NCBI GenBank assembly: GCA_013396635.1 | Contig: WBMW01005902.1 | Location: 620,001 to 684,000 of the forward strand | Direction of reading: 5' to 3' | DNA length: 64,000 nt | DNA from: Penelope pileata | Lineage: Eukaryota; Chordata; Aves; Galliformes; Cracidae | Shown: positions 26,161-41,100 of the stretch, in pieces | How positions within the stretch are numbered: position 1 is the stretch's first letter | Layout of the letters: each line of letters begins with the position of its first letter | The notes under the pieces: generated by a model | What the model was told of the DNA's origin: nothing | What the model saw: only the letters and a program-made list of their open reading frames with translations | Databases searched by the model: none | Program-made: the position numbers and the translations under genes

Positions 26161-29100
26161 AAGCCATCTTTAAATGGTCAGGACCTTGGTTTTCCTTCTC
26201 GTTTGAATGAACCATCACCAGCTGCATAGAACCCCAGGCACCAAAAAAAGGCTCTGGTTCCCTACCGGTTTCTATGGGAAGGTACCACCCCCCTGATCAC
26301 CACCTCTAGGTACAAGTCAAAGGTTATTTGCATTTTAGCTGCTTCAGACTCTCCCATGCTGGGACTGCAATGAGGCCAACACATAGCCTTAGAGTCTGAA
26401 GTTACCTGAACTGCTGTTGAGATGAGAAGAAATGAAGCTGTAAGCTTCACATATGGACCATGCTTCATGGTGAGTCCAAGCCCCTTGCAAAAAGGAATTG
26501 CTCTGTCTGAACTCAAGGCATAAGGATCTAAAAGGAATTGAATATGTAAATTAACAGTCTTTTCCAGAGACAAACATGAAATAATTGTAAGTAAATCTAG
26601 GTATAATTAAATGTATCTTACCATCTTTTTCCTTTACTCCAAGAAAAAGAATGATAATTCCCAGAAGATAGATACCTCCTATAATCCCTGCTGCAATCAT
26701 ATAAACTTTCGCCTTTGAAAAGAAAAAAGACATATTTGAAATTTTGACAGGAGAATGACAAGTCATCATGAAAATTTCAGTCTCTTTCTGGTGAGTCATC
26801 TGCAAGAAAAGAAATGTCCTTCTAAATAGTATCATCTGTCTGTCTTTTACCTCTCTGAAGAACATTCACTTTGGCAATTCATTTATAAACAACGCCTACT
26901 GAAGGATAAATCCAGGACACATAAGTATATATTTCTTGGGGGAAAAAAAGAAGGTGTGAACAAAGGGGCTCCTGTGTTGGCAACAAGAATATTTTTTTTA
27001 AATTGCTTATGTTGAGACTAGCTATAGACATACACGATCATCTGTCAAAAGCATGCAGCATCCACAGAACGATTCTTTTGTGTTTTTGTTTTTAAAGCTC
27101 ATTGATCTAGCTACACAGATCCCAAACTGTGTCTTCATTCTGGGTGGGAAAGGCTTCAGAGCTGATGCAAACATAACTATTACAGTTACTGCATTTATAC
27201 ATAACAACAATAAAATCTTACTTTAGGCTATAATGAATTTTAGAAAACACACTTTCATGCTGATGTTTTGAGACTACGATAGCTTGCATGCTTGTTTTCC
27301 CAGTTAGCTATTGAAATGTTCAAGCAAATTCAGAAATTTTTGCTTTCTATTAGCCAGGTGAATAAACAAACCCTCCAAGGACACCTCCCACACAAATCAT
27401 ATTTACTGTTTCTGACTTTCAATAAGGCTTCATCATTTTATTTTCCTTTACTATTCTGTAATAATTTATTTTTTACTATGTCATGAAAGATAAAGCAAGA
27501 GCTGGTTAGAGAGCTTTTTGACGCAATGATTACTTGATAGAAAAATTGAATTCCATATGATCAGTAGTATGTTGCAAATGCCAGGATTATAAATCTAGAA
27601 GCAAACCAGTAAGTAGGCATGTGATTACAAGAATGTATTCCCAAACATAAAGTAATTTAGTGTAGATGAAATTTAGAGAGATGAACCACTTAAGTGGTTC
27701 AATTAGACAATCTTCAAGATGTAAATACCTTAACAAAAGTTGTCATTTCAAAAGGGGACATGGTGAAATAAAGAAAATACTCTTGTATTTATTTGGGATA
27801 AAGATATTTTGGATACCAGAACTATAAACTTAGTCCCAGAGTACATTTATACAGCTGGCTGTGGCTTGCACAGACTGCAGACTACAGTAGAGCAGATACC
27901 TGAATTCACTTAAGGTAATTTCAGCCTCAAAAGCAGCCTAGCGTGGACAGAAGGTGCTAAAAACGGTAACTACAGGGATTCATTATGAATTCTATATTTC
28001 ATGTCTATTCATTTGTTAATTTGCTTGAAGCAATTGAACTAAATGCTTTCTTTCCCAGGTCTTAGCTAAATGTAATTTGAGCCAAATTCAAGCGAACTAT
28101 TAAGGATTTCCACAGTGGGCCAAATCAGATTCTCTGACTTTAAACAAAACTTGTAGCCTATATCAATGCCCATGCTTAATTTGCAGTAGGAAAGATCCAC
28201 TCTCCTTAGCTGTGTATTTCATTTTGAAGTTCTATACAGAAACGATATCAGGAGAGCTTAGATGCAAAATAATCATTTCTTTTACTTCCCTTTTTTAATA
28301 ATGAGCAAAGTAACCTCAGTCATTCACAAAGTCTGCCTTTAAACAAGTTGCTTTTGAGCAACTAAGAATCAGTCTTTGTGGCAAAAAAAAGTATCATGGT
28401 CATGCTCCTGAATGGCTCTAATGGAAACCATCAAGCTTTGGCCTCTTCTAAAGATATGTATGCATACATATATGCATAGACCCAAGCCCTTCCTCAGCTT
28501 AGAAGTGAATGTCCATCACCCATACAACCAAGATTCAACATCTCCTGTCAATCATCCAGTTGTGTGCATATGCTGCTTGCACACTGTGTGTACAAAAGGC
28601 TAGTGCCCTATCATGCCATGCAAAGTAGCTCCCCTGCGTGGGCTGGTGGCTATGCATGCTCCCATAATGCAACCAAATTGATGCCAGGTCATGCAAATGG
28701 CAAAAAAATGGGATCCTCACAAAACAGGGTAGTAGGGAGTGAGGTGGGGTGCCAAAGCAGTTTGTTCATGCTACGGCTGCTGCCCAGGCCTGAGGGCTTT
28801 TTGAGAAAAAGGGCTGCAGAAAACAAGGAGAGAACACAACCTTGCCCATAGAAAACAGCTGGACACCATAACCCAGACAATTCTCAACCATGGGATACTA
28901 TTTACCTACAAAACCTGAGAAGGTGACACACAAAACAGAGGAAGAAGAAAAACAACAGCAAAAAACAAGCAAGCAAACAAAAAAAAATCAAGAAAAGCTC
29001 ACAAAAAATGAATACATGTCTGCATGTAAATAGAAAAGTGAAATGAGGAAAAAAAAGAAATAAGCAAACATTCAAATATTTTTTTAACTTTGATTCAGTA

Positions 29101-32100
29101 AGTTTGCAAAACAGTACTTTAGGATAGTGTTAAAGCTGTAGCAATAGAGATTTGTTAGAAATGGTAATCTCTTTAATTAAATCAACCCATACACTTGAAA
29201 AAAAAAACAAACAAAAAAAATGATAATCTTCCAGTCATACTTCCACTTCTTCAGATCTGAAAAAGAAACATATCTGAAACATGTTTGTTTGCCTAAAGGA
29301 TTCTGTTTTGTCTCCCACTGTTAGTAGCTTTTCTGATGAAAACTATTTCTTCTACCTACAAACTCTGGCCAGTTTAGGCTATCTATCTTTGATATTCTTT
29401 TACCTCCCATGAAAATACCTACTTGAACTCATTGTGAAGCTTCTTCCTCCATCTCTCTTCTACCTCAAAAAGCACAGGAAAGCACACGTGATTTGGAAGA
29501 AAATTAATTGAAATCATGTATTTTTTTTCCTTGAAAACCATTTAGGAAATTTTAAAGTGGAAGTTGTTGATTATGGCATAGAGCAGATTCAAACAAGGAA
29601 TCTGCTGTACAATGAAATTCAGCTTACTCTACAACTCTTCAAGCTGCTCCTCTCCACAATTCACAGAGCTCTAATAGCACAGTAGTTTTCTAGAGCAAGC
29701 CATTGTCCACTAGAAGCTAAAAAGGAAGAAAGAATGATGTTCTGTGTCTTGTAACATGCACTAGAAGTTACCTAATAAGCAGCTTCAAAAACACTTTAAT
29801 CATCTATAAAATGGCACTGCCACTTAGAAAAGCAGCCCAGATCTCCCCAGGCAGTTTCTCAAATCATTTCTTTGAGAAGACTTACAATGGCCTGTGTCAA
29901 CAAAAAGGATAAGGTAGGAGAGAGCACTGTCTGGGATAGTGCGGGGATGCATGGGTTGGTCCCCTTCCCGATTAACTGGGCTGGTGCCAGGGTATGCAAA
30001 TTCAAACAGTTTGTGAAATGGTGTCTTTAGCTTGTGGTTTTACTGTTGCTGTAGAATAGTAACAGTAGCTATTCAACTACAACATACAGACCACAGGCTA
30101 CCAGTATGTGCATCCTGATTGGCACTGTGTACCTGAAATTAAACTCAAGTCAAAGAGGCCTTCTTCATGGGGAATTTTATATATAGGTGAGTATATGTGC
30201 TGAACAGAAATAGATGAAAACATAAAAAGTACGACTGAACCTAGCAAATGGTAATATGGAACAAACAAACTTCTGTTTTCACAACTGACACAAAAAAATG
30301 TTAGTCGAGGCATGTGTTTGATTTGGTGTCAGTTTCAAGACCACTGGAAACAATGGAAGATGATCAAACTGTCACTGAAGTTTGGGACTGGTTTTAGGAT
30401 TACCTCCCACATATAAACCCTCATCTATTTCTCCAGAAGAAGCTAACAGAAGCATGAAGAGATTAAGTTCCTTGTTCAGGATTACAGGAAAAATCTGTCA
30501 TAGAAAAGATACAAACAAGCATGGATCTCGAGGTTCATTCCATGTGTTAACCACTGAGCTCTGCTCCCACTTATTCCCTGTTACCAACCACTTACTTCCA
30601 ACTGTGCTTCGTACTTTCTCAAGGAGGACTTACAGCTTCTTGCACATAACAGCCATTAATCTCTACAGGAGATGCCTACTGCTTTGAGAAGCAATGTTGC
30701 TGAACTGAAGGATTCTGCTATAGCCTCTTTTTCTTGCTAAGCTTCTATTTTAAACCGTAGATCAGCCTCTAGTGAAAACAAAGTGTAGCCATATACCTTC
30801 TAGCTACTTCTTCACAGTTCAGTATCTGCAGCAAAGCTCCTCAGTATAAATCTGCTGTCACAGTGTGAATTGGTTGCAAAAACAACAGATACAAAGCCTT
30901 GTTCTTTAACAAGGCAGCTGTCTCAGCTCCAGGATTTCTGGCTTCAAGGAAGTCATGTTCATGCTCATCCAGCTGGGTGATGTGATATGATATTACAGGA
31001 AAAACACACTCCTCTCCCTAAGAGATTTTAGCGTGCTCCCACAGACACTTACTTGGTGAGACAGGGGGTCTGAGGGCTCGGAAAAGCCAAGAGTGTCGTG
31101 CAAGTGGTCAGTAGGGCTGCTGGTGTTTAGTGGGAGATTCACAGTGCAGTGATGAGAGAGATGAGCACTGGCCACAATTTGCCCCTGAAGTGCAGCTCCA
31201 ATCAAGGTCCCAACAACTTCCATTGTCATTCCTAGAGAAAGAAGCACAAATCTGCGTTGAGGATGAGAACCTGATTCCTCCACTGTTCACAAACCTGCTC
31301 ATTATCTCATTAAACAACCTCATTAAAACAATACTTTTTTAGGATGGATCAGACAGAAAATGAAGTACCAAGAAAAGCTGAGCTGGAAGGTCAGTAATAG
31401 AACAGTCTCAAGGAAAGAGTTTTATAACTGTTTTCTGACCAACTTTTAGAAGCCTTTACAGAAGAGCCTATTTTATACACAGACTGCGTGACGAGTATGG
31501 CCAGGATTAAGAGCCATAAGGGGGATAACACAGAAACATTTCATCTCATGGACAAGAGCTAAAGTACAAATTAAATACTGAATGCCACTTTTCCAAAACA
31601 CTACTAGGAACCATAACATCAGATTTTTCATCTCAAGTTTGACAGTAACTTCATGAAACATTTTGCAAGCCACTTATCTGCTCAGACCTCTAGGTTTCTT
31701 TGACTGCAAAATAAAATGATACTTACCTCAGGCTAATGTTGGAAATAATACAGCTGTAAAGCTCTTGAAAACAGCAGATACTGTTCTTAACTGCCTAAGG
31801 CCATAGCTAGGCAGAACTAGGAGCCTCAGAGCGTGGCTCAGATCACTAACACCCCAGTACCAGCAGAACTAGGGAACACCTGAAAAAACAACCAGTTTCA
31901 ATTTTGGAAAGCAAAGATCTAACCATGGGCATCCAGTTCATGCTCCATGCACTCAAAATCAGTCATCAAGGTGGCTAGTTGTTACAGCTCCATTGCAGGT
32001 AACTGCTGAATAATTTGGGTTTGGACCCTTCTTACTCTGAGGGATTTCAAGCCTAGCACTCCTACTTGCATGCTGTGTGGCCATACACAGATTCCCCAAG

Positions 32101-35100
32101 GCAGGGAGATAACCTGAGTTCCTGTCCTACATCCAGGTACTATTTATGCATTTTGCACAAAGATTTATAGAATCAAACACATGAACAGATTAGGCACAGA
32201 GCTCAAGACACCTTGCTTCTGACTGACCTAAGCATCAAGCCTCTTCCTCCCTAAAGAGATAATAACTGCACTTCAGACAATGCAGTAATGGGAGGTGTGA
32301 GTAGCTATGGAAGATGAAGAAAAGGCAAGATAGGCACCAGGAGACCTGGATCATTGAGCTCATTGCTAGTATGTTCCCAAACTGAGCATGTTTCTGAATA
32401 GATGATTTGAGGCTTCTACATAAGTTGTGGTAGAGAGGGAAGCTTCTTCCCCAGACTTCAAATCTTACTTTACTAGGGATGTTACAGTTCTGTTCAACCA
32501 TACTGAAGTGGCTGGTAGCGGAAATTCTAACCTCAGACCAATCTGAACTGTTTGGTCACAGCCCAGTCTCAGACGAGCATTGCAGGGCTTCCAAACTGTC
32601 GATGCCCAATGCAAAAGCAATTTACCTGAGTCACACCTTCCATTCAAAACACAACCTACAAACTATGGCCTTTATCTAACATACTGTGTCAGCATTTTAC
32701 TAAGAACTTGCATGCAATAAAACTCAGAAACATTACAGGCAACAGAGATACAACCATTATGAAATTTATTCTCTAAAAAGTGCCAGGAGCTGAGAAGAAA
32801 GCAGATTTCAATGTTCTTGAGTGCTCAGAATTCATAATGTATTACTTTCCACCTTAGTCAAGCAAGCAGATCTTTCAGAAAGCAGATTACACCTTGGAGT
32901 AGGTTCTGTTTTGCACAGAATGTAAGTAGGATCTATCTTAAAGCAACTTTGGAATCTAGTATTTCTGCCATGTATTTGCAATAGTGAGCAGGAGAAAATT
33001 TATGGTAAACAGTTCTGCTTGTCTCCAGTAGAGGGTAGTGGATACTCTGATCCCAACCTTTTATTTTTTTAAAGCACACTTTGTGTTACAGAGCTGCTTT
33101 TCTTTAAACAGTTGGAGAAATGCCTGAACAATAGACTGCATCCAAGAAAGTCTATCAACAAGGAGAATTCTCTATGAAACCCAAGGAGAGGCAAGAGAAG
33201 AGTGTTGAAGTAAGGCCTTGTTAAACAGATAAAAAGAATCTCACATAGTCATAACCATTACAAGAACACTTGTCTACAAACAAATATTATTTCAAAATAG
33301 ACAAAAATACCAACGTTTGAGAATTCAAAATTATGGTTCATTGCATCAACCTAAATTGTCTTAGTAGAACAACTGTATGTTAAAAAGTTAAACACTTTTC
33401 TGAACAGTAAAATGGCATTATAAATGTAAAACACCTCTCACCCATAGAGTTCAACAGCATTTATGAGCAAGAGTTTCACGTCTGTGAGGCATTATATTGG
33501 ACTAGCAGATACGAAAACACATTTGTTTGGATATCAGCCTCTGAAGACACAAAATCAGACAACAGAAAATAGTAGGTATGTGGATTTAGTTAGAATTTCT
33601 GCCAGATGACTCAGGATACAGAGTCACTGCCAAAGAATATAACACAACTGGAATCTCCTGCTCTTTAGGCCTATCCTCTGACTGCTAGCTCTGGTTTTCT
33701 CTTGATATAGTTGATGATAATGCTAATTACAACTGCTCCACATGGCTGAGGAAGGATGAGGTTGCTCATTGTACTTGGGGATGATGTATGAGGGGATATT
33801 GTACTTAGAATTTCTGACACAATATTTTAAAACTTCTGGCTGTATCATTGTGCCTCTATGATCTAGTTTTCAATACAATCAAGCAAGCATGTTAACTGTT
33901 ACAAGGACCGATGGAGAAGAAAATGGTTTTTGCCACGAAAAGAGAACAGATGCAACAAAAAAGAAATCAGAAACTATTCTAAAGCAACACTGAAGGGCAG
34001 GTTGAGACATAGAAAAAGTCTTTCATGTGACATTTCAGCACTCTTTTCTCTTTACTTTGCTTAATGCTGGTGGACATGAGAGACAGCAGTTACATAACAA
34101 AGAACAGAGCTGAAGAGAGTAGGAAGGGAAGAAACTGTTCTTACATGCAATTTATGATCTATACAGGAAATCTTGAAAAGATTTTCATTTCACTTTTTTG
34201 ATTTGATCAATTTGCTTCAAAGTAAAATCTTTGGTTTTGATTCTTTAAGAGCCAGAGATATGGTCTGGAAGCTGTTGTTCTTTTAATGAATTCAGTCTGA
34301 GTGCTGGTTATATTATAAGAAAGTCTTTCTGCAAACTACCTGGAATGTGTTAAATAGACATAGATAAAACTACAAAAGAAAGATTTTAATTAGTGTGAAT
34401 ATGCACACAAATTTATTTATTTATTTTCTTTTTTGGCGAGGCTAACTGTCTTGCTTCTATTTGCAGAGAAATTTTTCAGAGAAAACAAGTTGGGGTTTTG
34501 AATTTATAATGTGAAATACATAAACCCAAGGAAATGCAAACTAAAAAAAAAAAAAAAGAAGAAAAAGAAAATACTCAAAATTACTTTCAGGCTTTCTTTA
34601 ATTGAATGTAAAAGGAGAACAGCACTTTGTTTTTTTTCTCTTACAAATCATCTCCAAATGAAATAATTATTCTCTATCCTGGCTTTGAGTAATTTTAATT
34701 TTTCTTCTGGCTTTGCAATTAACTGAAAAGAGTTCATAGCTCATCAGGCAATTTGAGACAATAAAACATTAATGTCTCCTATTTAGACAGAAAAATTGAA
34801 GCATTTACAGGACACAACATTTTTCATCAGATATTAAAGTCTCATGTAAAAGTCTAGTTTAGGGACACAGAATATTAGGAATTTCCTATAGCAAGCGAAT
34901 GATTTTAAATAAAACTCAGCCTCAATTCACATGAAATTGCTGATATCACACTCACGGTATGCCGTTGCAGAATCTCTCTCCTTCTGGTCTGTGCTGAGAA
35001 ACATGGTGAGAGCAGAATATGGGACTTGGAATAACTATGCAAAGAAAGAACATCACTTCAGAAATTTCAGGGTAGGTGCCTTATTTCACTGATATCCTGA

Positions 35101-38100
35101 AAAATGGTTTCATATGACATTGGAATTCAGTTATTTAGAGCACCGCATCTTTTAGCACAAAGACCTGTCTTTTCTTCCTGATTTGTAAAACATCTAAGAG
35201 GAAAAAAATATCTCTTTCATAATACCAATAATAAATTACTAAGAGGCTTTACCTTAATGCTGTGCTCCTTCAGCTTCCTTGGGAAAAAGTCCTTTATAAC
35301 CAGGCTATAAAGCATCAAATTTTATTTGCAATAGAATCATTTTCCTAGCTTGAGCTAACTGACAGGAAGCAAAGCCATAATGAAGACAATTCAACATTCC
35401 CCCTTATTAAAGTCAGTAGACTACATAAATCCCCCAAATATTTCAACATCTCTTTCACTATGTAATTCTTTAACTGTCTGGGAATCACTTTTTCAAAATA
35501 TGATCCAGTGAAATTCAGCCAGGTTATACCCTGCTATATTGCAATGTGGGTGTCTCACTTCCAGTCCTATCTGCTGGGAGCTGGCACTGACAATACCTTG
35601 TTTCACCTTGATATTTGCTGCAAGGCAGAACTAGGCAACGCAATCCCTGAATGTACAGCGTGGAGCACGTCAAAAAAATTCTTTGAGATCTACTGAAATA
35701 AAGGCTTCTACATAAATATTGCAAGTCATGAAACATAGTGCAAAACTTCATGTGCTCAAACTCTTCTATCCAGGCATAAACATCATGATGAGTACTATCA
35801 ATACTATTTCAGCTCTGGGACTCTTTACCTTCCACCTTGAGACAAAGCACCCAGAACTAGAGTCACAAAGTCATTTGTCTCCTAACCTGCTCCTGAAGAC
35901 AGAAGTTATGAGAAGTTAGATGTCTAACTACAATTTAGAAATCTAAACATCTCTGGATTTATTCATCTGAGTATCCAGGGCATCACACTAATTTTCCAAA
36001 AGGCTGAGATGGTTTATGAGACCATCTTTCTCCAAATGTGCTTCAGCGGAAATATGTCACCCTCTCATGTGCAGGCTTCTCAGATCTTTTGGCACTACGT
36101 CATCCATCCTATCTCAACTGCCAGAGAAAGTGACTGGATGTAATCTGGCTGAATTACCATGTCATTTGCCAGAGAGAGCTGGACAGAAAACAACAGCCAG
36201 CAGAGAGTTTGGTAAAGGGACATCTGCTTAGCCCTTAGAAGTCACTAGAATTTGAAATATAATGAAAAGGTTTAGTAAACCTCAGTTTACTAAAATGCAA
36301 TGCAATAACAGAGAAGAAAGCAAGTTACTGCTGAGAAGGGCATGACTTGTTGCATACTTACTGTAGTCAGTGCTTGGAAAAGGCAGTAGAAAGCCAGGTA
36401 CCATGCAACTCTTCCTGATACAAAAGGAGGCAGGTACCACATGAAAAAATAGGACACCACTGTGAAGGGTGTACATGCCAACATCCTGCAAAGAAAATTA
36501 ACACATGCCAACAATCTCAACATAATGACAGCAAAGCATATTAAGTTTTCCTGCTAATAGTTGATAATTAATATAAAATGTATTATACAAGCACTTCCAC
36601 AAAATGGAATAAAACATCAAATCTGAAGGAAAAGAGCTATGCTTAAATTAATATCCTACTCAGAATGGACATGATTGCCTTGCACATGTACTGTAATAGC
36701 ATAACTACACTGCCATGCATTAGAACATGCCTCAGACTGCATCTTTGTTAGAAAAAAAATCACTGAAACTAAGTCCTGTTGTCACATGTCATAACATACT
36801 TCAGCGGTGTTTACATGAGCTTACTTATTATGAAGGATTCCCTGTCCTAATTTTAACGCCTTCAGTTTTCCTTTCAACTTGGCCTCTTCACTGCTACTTC
36901 AAACAAATGCAAATATGTTGAAATACTTAAAAATGCTGAGAGCAGCATAAAAGATAATGGACAGCTCACTGCTCTGGTCTGTATCTACTCTGATTTATAC
37001 TAATTTGCTCTATTTTACTCAACAGTAAAGCTCCTAATCACTCCAAACACAAAAGGGTCATCATCTGGTGAGGAAAGTGGCCTAAAAACAGAACTGCAGA
37101 AACTTAAATTCCAGACATTGCATGTACAGTAATTAATGACATTTGCTCTAAACATTATTTCAGGCAAACAACACTTCAAACTCCACGATATTGAAAGAAA
37201 TGATCAAATGCTGCTATTTCCCAAAGGTCCAAGCTGCAGCAGCATCGGAGCTCTCCCACATTCTTGTAAACCACATATTAAACAATGTAATTAGATGACC
37301 AAGATTCCAATAAAAAATATCCAAACACGCAAAAGAGAAACCAGATTAATCCTGTCACAACAGCACTACTGACATTTGGGGTCAGCTGATTATTTTGCAA
37401 TCGTGAACTGAAAACATGGCATACAAAAGAGTAATGTGTAAATAGTTCTGTGAAACAATGACTTTCCCACACTGCTCTAGGGGGATGGACAGCATCACTG
37501 GCAGCTAAACCTTTACAAGGGAAGTGCCAGGTTCTGGTATTCTCTGTCTCTTCAGTTTTCAGGCCATAGCTCATTTCCAGCTGGTCAGCAATGGAAAACA
37601 CAAATAAGGGTAAAATCCTCACACGTCAGGGAATCTACCTTCTACAAAAGCGTGAGCTCTTCCAGACTGGTGTCCAGATAGAGTCACTGAAATGAAATAT
37701 TTTTATGGTCATTTTTTTTGGTGCAATTTCTCAGCAACAACCCTCTTAGTAGCATTCTTCCCTCCTCCTCTTTCCACATCTCCCTTCCCTCATTAATTTT
37801 AGTTAGTTTCAGAGCCTTGCTGAACTTGCTGAATACAGCTGAACTTGCTGATTTTCTACTGTTAACTCCTTTGACAGCATATTTGACCGGGTTTGTGTAT
37901 TTTAAGTCAATGTCTGCTTATGTGTTTTAAACACATTACATAAAAGAGATCAGTAATGGTTGATGACTTCCTACTATGTTAAGTACAGTATTAAGCTATA
38001 CTTAAACTTTTGCCCTCTTTACCAATGTTTGTGCTTTGCAGACAAACTTTTTTGACTGAACCAATTCCACCACTTCACTCTGGATGCTTAAGAAGTAAGA

Positions 38101-41100
38101 ATAACTTCAAAATAATAAGGTATTTTTAAACTAACAGGAAACACATTCTTTTCCTTACATAAAAATGATCTGAGTGCCAAAGCATAGGAACAAAACTCCT
38201 ATGAAAAGACTACCATTACCAAAAAAATAGACAACATCCCTCTGGAAATAAAGTAGCTGTTTGATGGGTGCATATTGCAGATGGGCTAGATACGCACTCC
38301 TCCTCTAAGAAGTGCAGGTTGTGCAGCAGTTGGTTTACAGTACCAAGGGCTGGTGAGTTCATGCTTCTGGTAGGGTGGGAGTTACCCTAACCCTGATGTA
38401 ATACTAACTCTAAACCTGCCTATTTACATTATTCTCAGAGAACTGGAAAAAAAAGCATCAGAATACATCTAATGGCATTCATTATAAGGCCATTTGTCAG
38501 ATATATAAGCTGCTACTGTTATCTGTAGCTCTAAAACCCCGTGACAGCAAGAGAACCATTAGCTAAAAAAAGGGGGGGGCTTTATTTTCCCTGACATTTC
38601 ACCTTTTTTGCTCAGGATACCACATTTTTACTCTTAGATTTTAGCTGTGAATCAAGTTTGAGGATGTTATTAATTCAAAATTAATAATTAATTCAAAATA
38701 TCTGGCAATATCCTCAATGTATGAGACAGGGCAGTGATTAAAGACTCTCTGTTTCACAAACTACCTAGTCTCTCCTTGGCTTCTAAAATAAAATTAAAAA
38801 TTAATACATGTCCTCTGGCACAGAAGAGCTTAGGTTCCTCTAACACGAACAACTCCTTTCCAGTTTTCTTGCTTCACACCTGTCAATCTCCGTCCCATAT
38901 GAGCAACATATCCTTCTGATTCTGCTAGCACATGGACAGCACACGTACCAGTGTTACTTGTCACGCAGATTCTTCTGGACAATAACTAGGCTGCGTACAA
39001 GGGATAAGTATGTCACAGTGAAACACCACTTTGTCCCTTTAGAAATGCTGATCAAAATCCTAGAGCACCTCATTCCTCTTTAAAAGTCATGGTGATTTTT
39101 CAGTTAAGTATTTTGATACAGGGACATAAAAGAAGCAGGATCAGAATGACAGCTATAAGGAAGAATGAGGCAGTGTCAGGGCACTGCTAGTTGCTGAGCC
39201 CTTCAATGCCATCGTGTCACATCTGTTCCACATGTATGCACATATCCTTTACTGATTTGGAAGGCCTAGAGAACTACAGTTAAGGGAGCTCCTGGGAGGC
39301 TGATGTGAGAAGTGATGGCACACTAAGACACATGGAAAAGCAAGTTCCAGCTTTGTGAAGGAGTGAAATTAGACTAAAAGAAATCTAGGCAGAGATGAAA
39401 ATTTAGTTGCCAAGAGGGTTCTACTCCTGAGATTCAAGTTCTGTTAACAATGCAGTGCCTTTGTCTATTTGTTTCTCCAATTGTCAAAAATATTTGTTTT
39501 CCATGGATGAATATGTTGAAGGGAAATAGATGACATGAGAATTTTTCGTTTTGCTTTTATATATGTAGAAAGAATACAATCACTGTTGTCTGGGAAACAG
39601 GCAAGGAAAAACAACGAGATTACTGTATGATCTTAACATGAACATATACAAAATATTTATATGTATTTATAAATATATGTACAGATTTCTGCTTACCAAG
39701 GCATGAGCCGGCCAATTTTTGTCCATCTACTTTTGCTAATAAAAAAGCCAGCAACAGGATCAGTAACAGCTCCTGAGGCTTTGCCAATGAACAGCACCAA
39801 AGAGACATGAAATGGAGTAATCTGAAAGTACAAACACAGTACTCTAAACAAGAGCCATTGTTCCACAGTACAATGAAACAGCATAAAGCAACTTTCCAGA
39901 AAGAACCTCGGTGTTTTAAAGAGTAATGTTAGTTCATTTACAGAACACGTCTGCTGCTGTCACTGAAATTCCTACTGGCTACCCTACTGGTTTCCCATAG
40001 CAAAAACCAAAACATTGAGACAAGGCACCATGTCAAATGGGGTTAGAGCGTAAAAATGCAGGGAAGACAAGGTTATGGATGTGTTTAGAATGAGGAATAT
40101 GAGTCAGATAGTCAAACAGGAGACAAAAGCCCTTGTTTTAGTTATTAAACCTGACAGAGCATCTCTGTAACTTTTCCCTTATACAGTCCCACTTCTAGGT
40201 CACTATCTTGACTTGAAGTAGACAAAAGCAGAGGTCGGTGTTTGCATGCATCCAGGCTTTTTCACCTCCTGACTCCTGCCAGCTGGTGGTGTGTGGCTTG
40301 GAAGGGGCTGCAGCACAGCAGACTCTATCCTCTCAGCACTGAGCTGTGACAAGTGAGCTGTATAACACGCATCTGTTCAAAGTTACCAGCACACACGTCC
40401 AACAAATCTCACTTGAAAAATGTTCATGCGTTACATGTGAATAAAATAGCCATGTTTGAAGTTAACTAGGGAGGACCATAATTAAGTGCATGCATAGAAT
40501 TACAGCTTAGCCTGAGCAATTTATTTTCCACATGCATTTGTAGAGACTTCAGGAATTCGTATCACAGAGTGGTTAAAAAACGGTAGTTTCTCCTTGAAGT
40601 GCCTAGTTCACGGCACTAAACCTAAAGGCCTGAAAAGGTCATCAAAATCTATACAATAGTAAATGTTCTCTTAAATCTCTTAAAATATATGTAAAGAGAG
40701 CCCACTGAAGCAACTCACTGAGCTTAAACAGTGACTGCAGGAAAAATACCCTTCATCTATATGTTCCTTCATGCCAGGAGTTCTTTAACATAGCTGGAAG
40801 CCTGGTGAATGCAGCTAATGCTACATCAAGCTTGAGCGAACATTCCCTGCTTTCTGCAGCACTTGCTGTTTCCCAGGCAGTGTCACACAGCTTCCAGTGA
40901 GTCCCTTGCTCGTAGAACTTGCTGCAGGTATTCCCTCAGAGGTGACAGAAAGAAACAACAATGTCCAAAATATCCTGGATGACCTTTGTTAAAGGCAGAT
41001 GCTATGCACTTCTGTAACGACACTTTTTAAAATTTAGCCCAAATTAGATGAAAATGCAGAAACAACCAATCTTCCTGACACTGCCAGCTCCAAGACGCAC

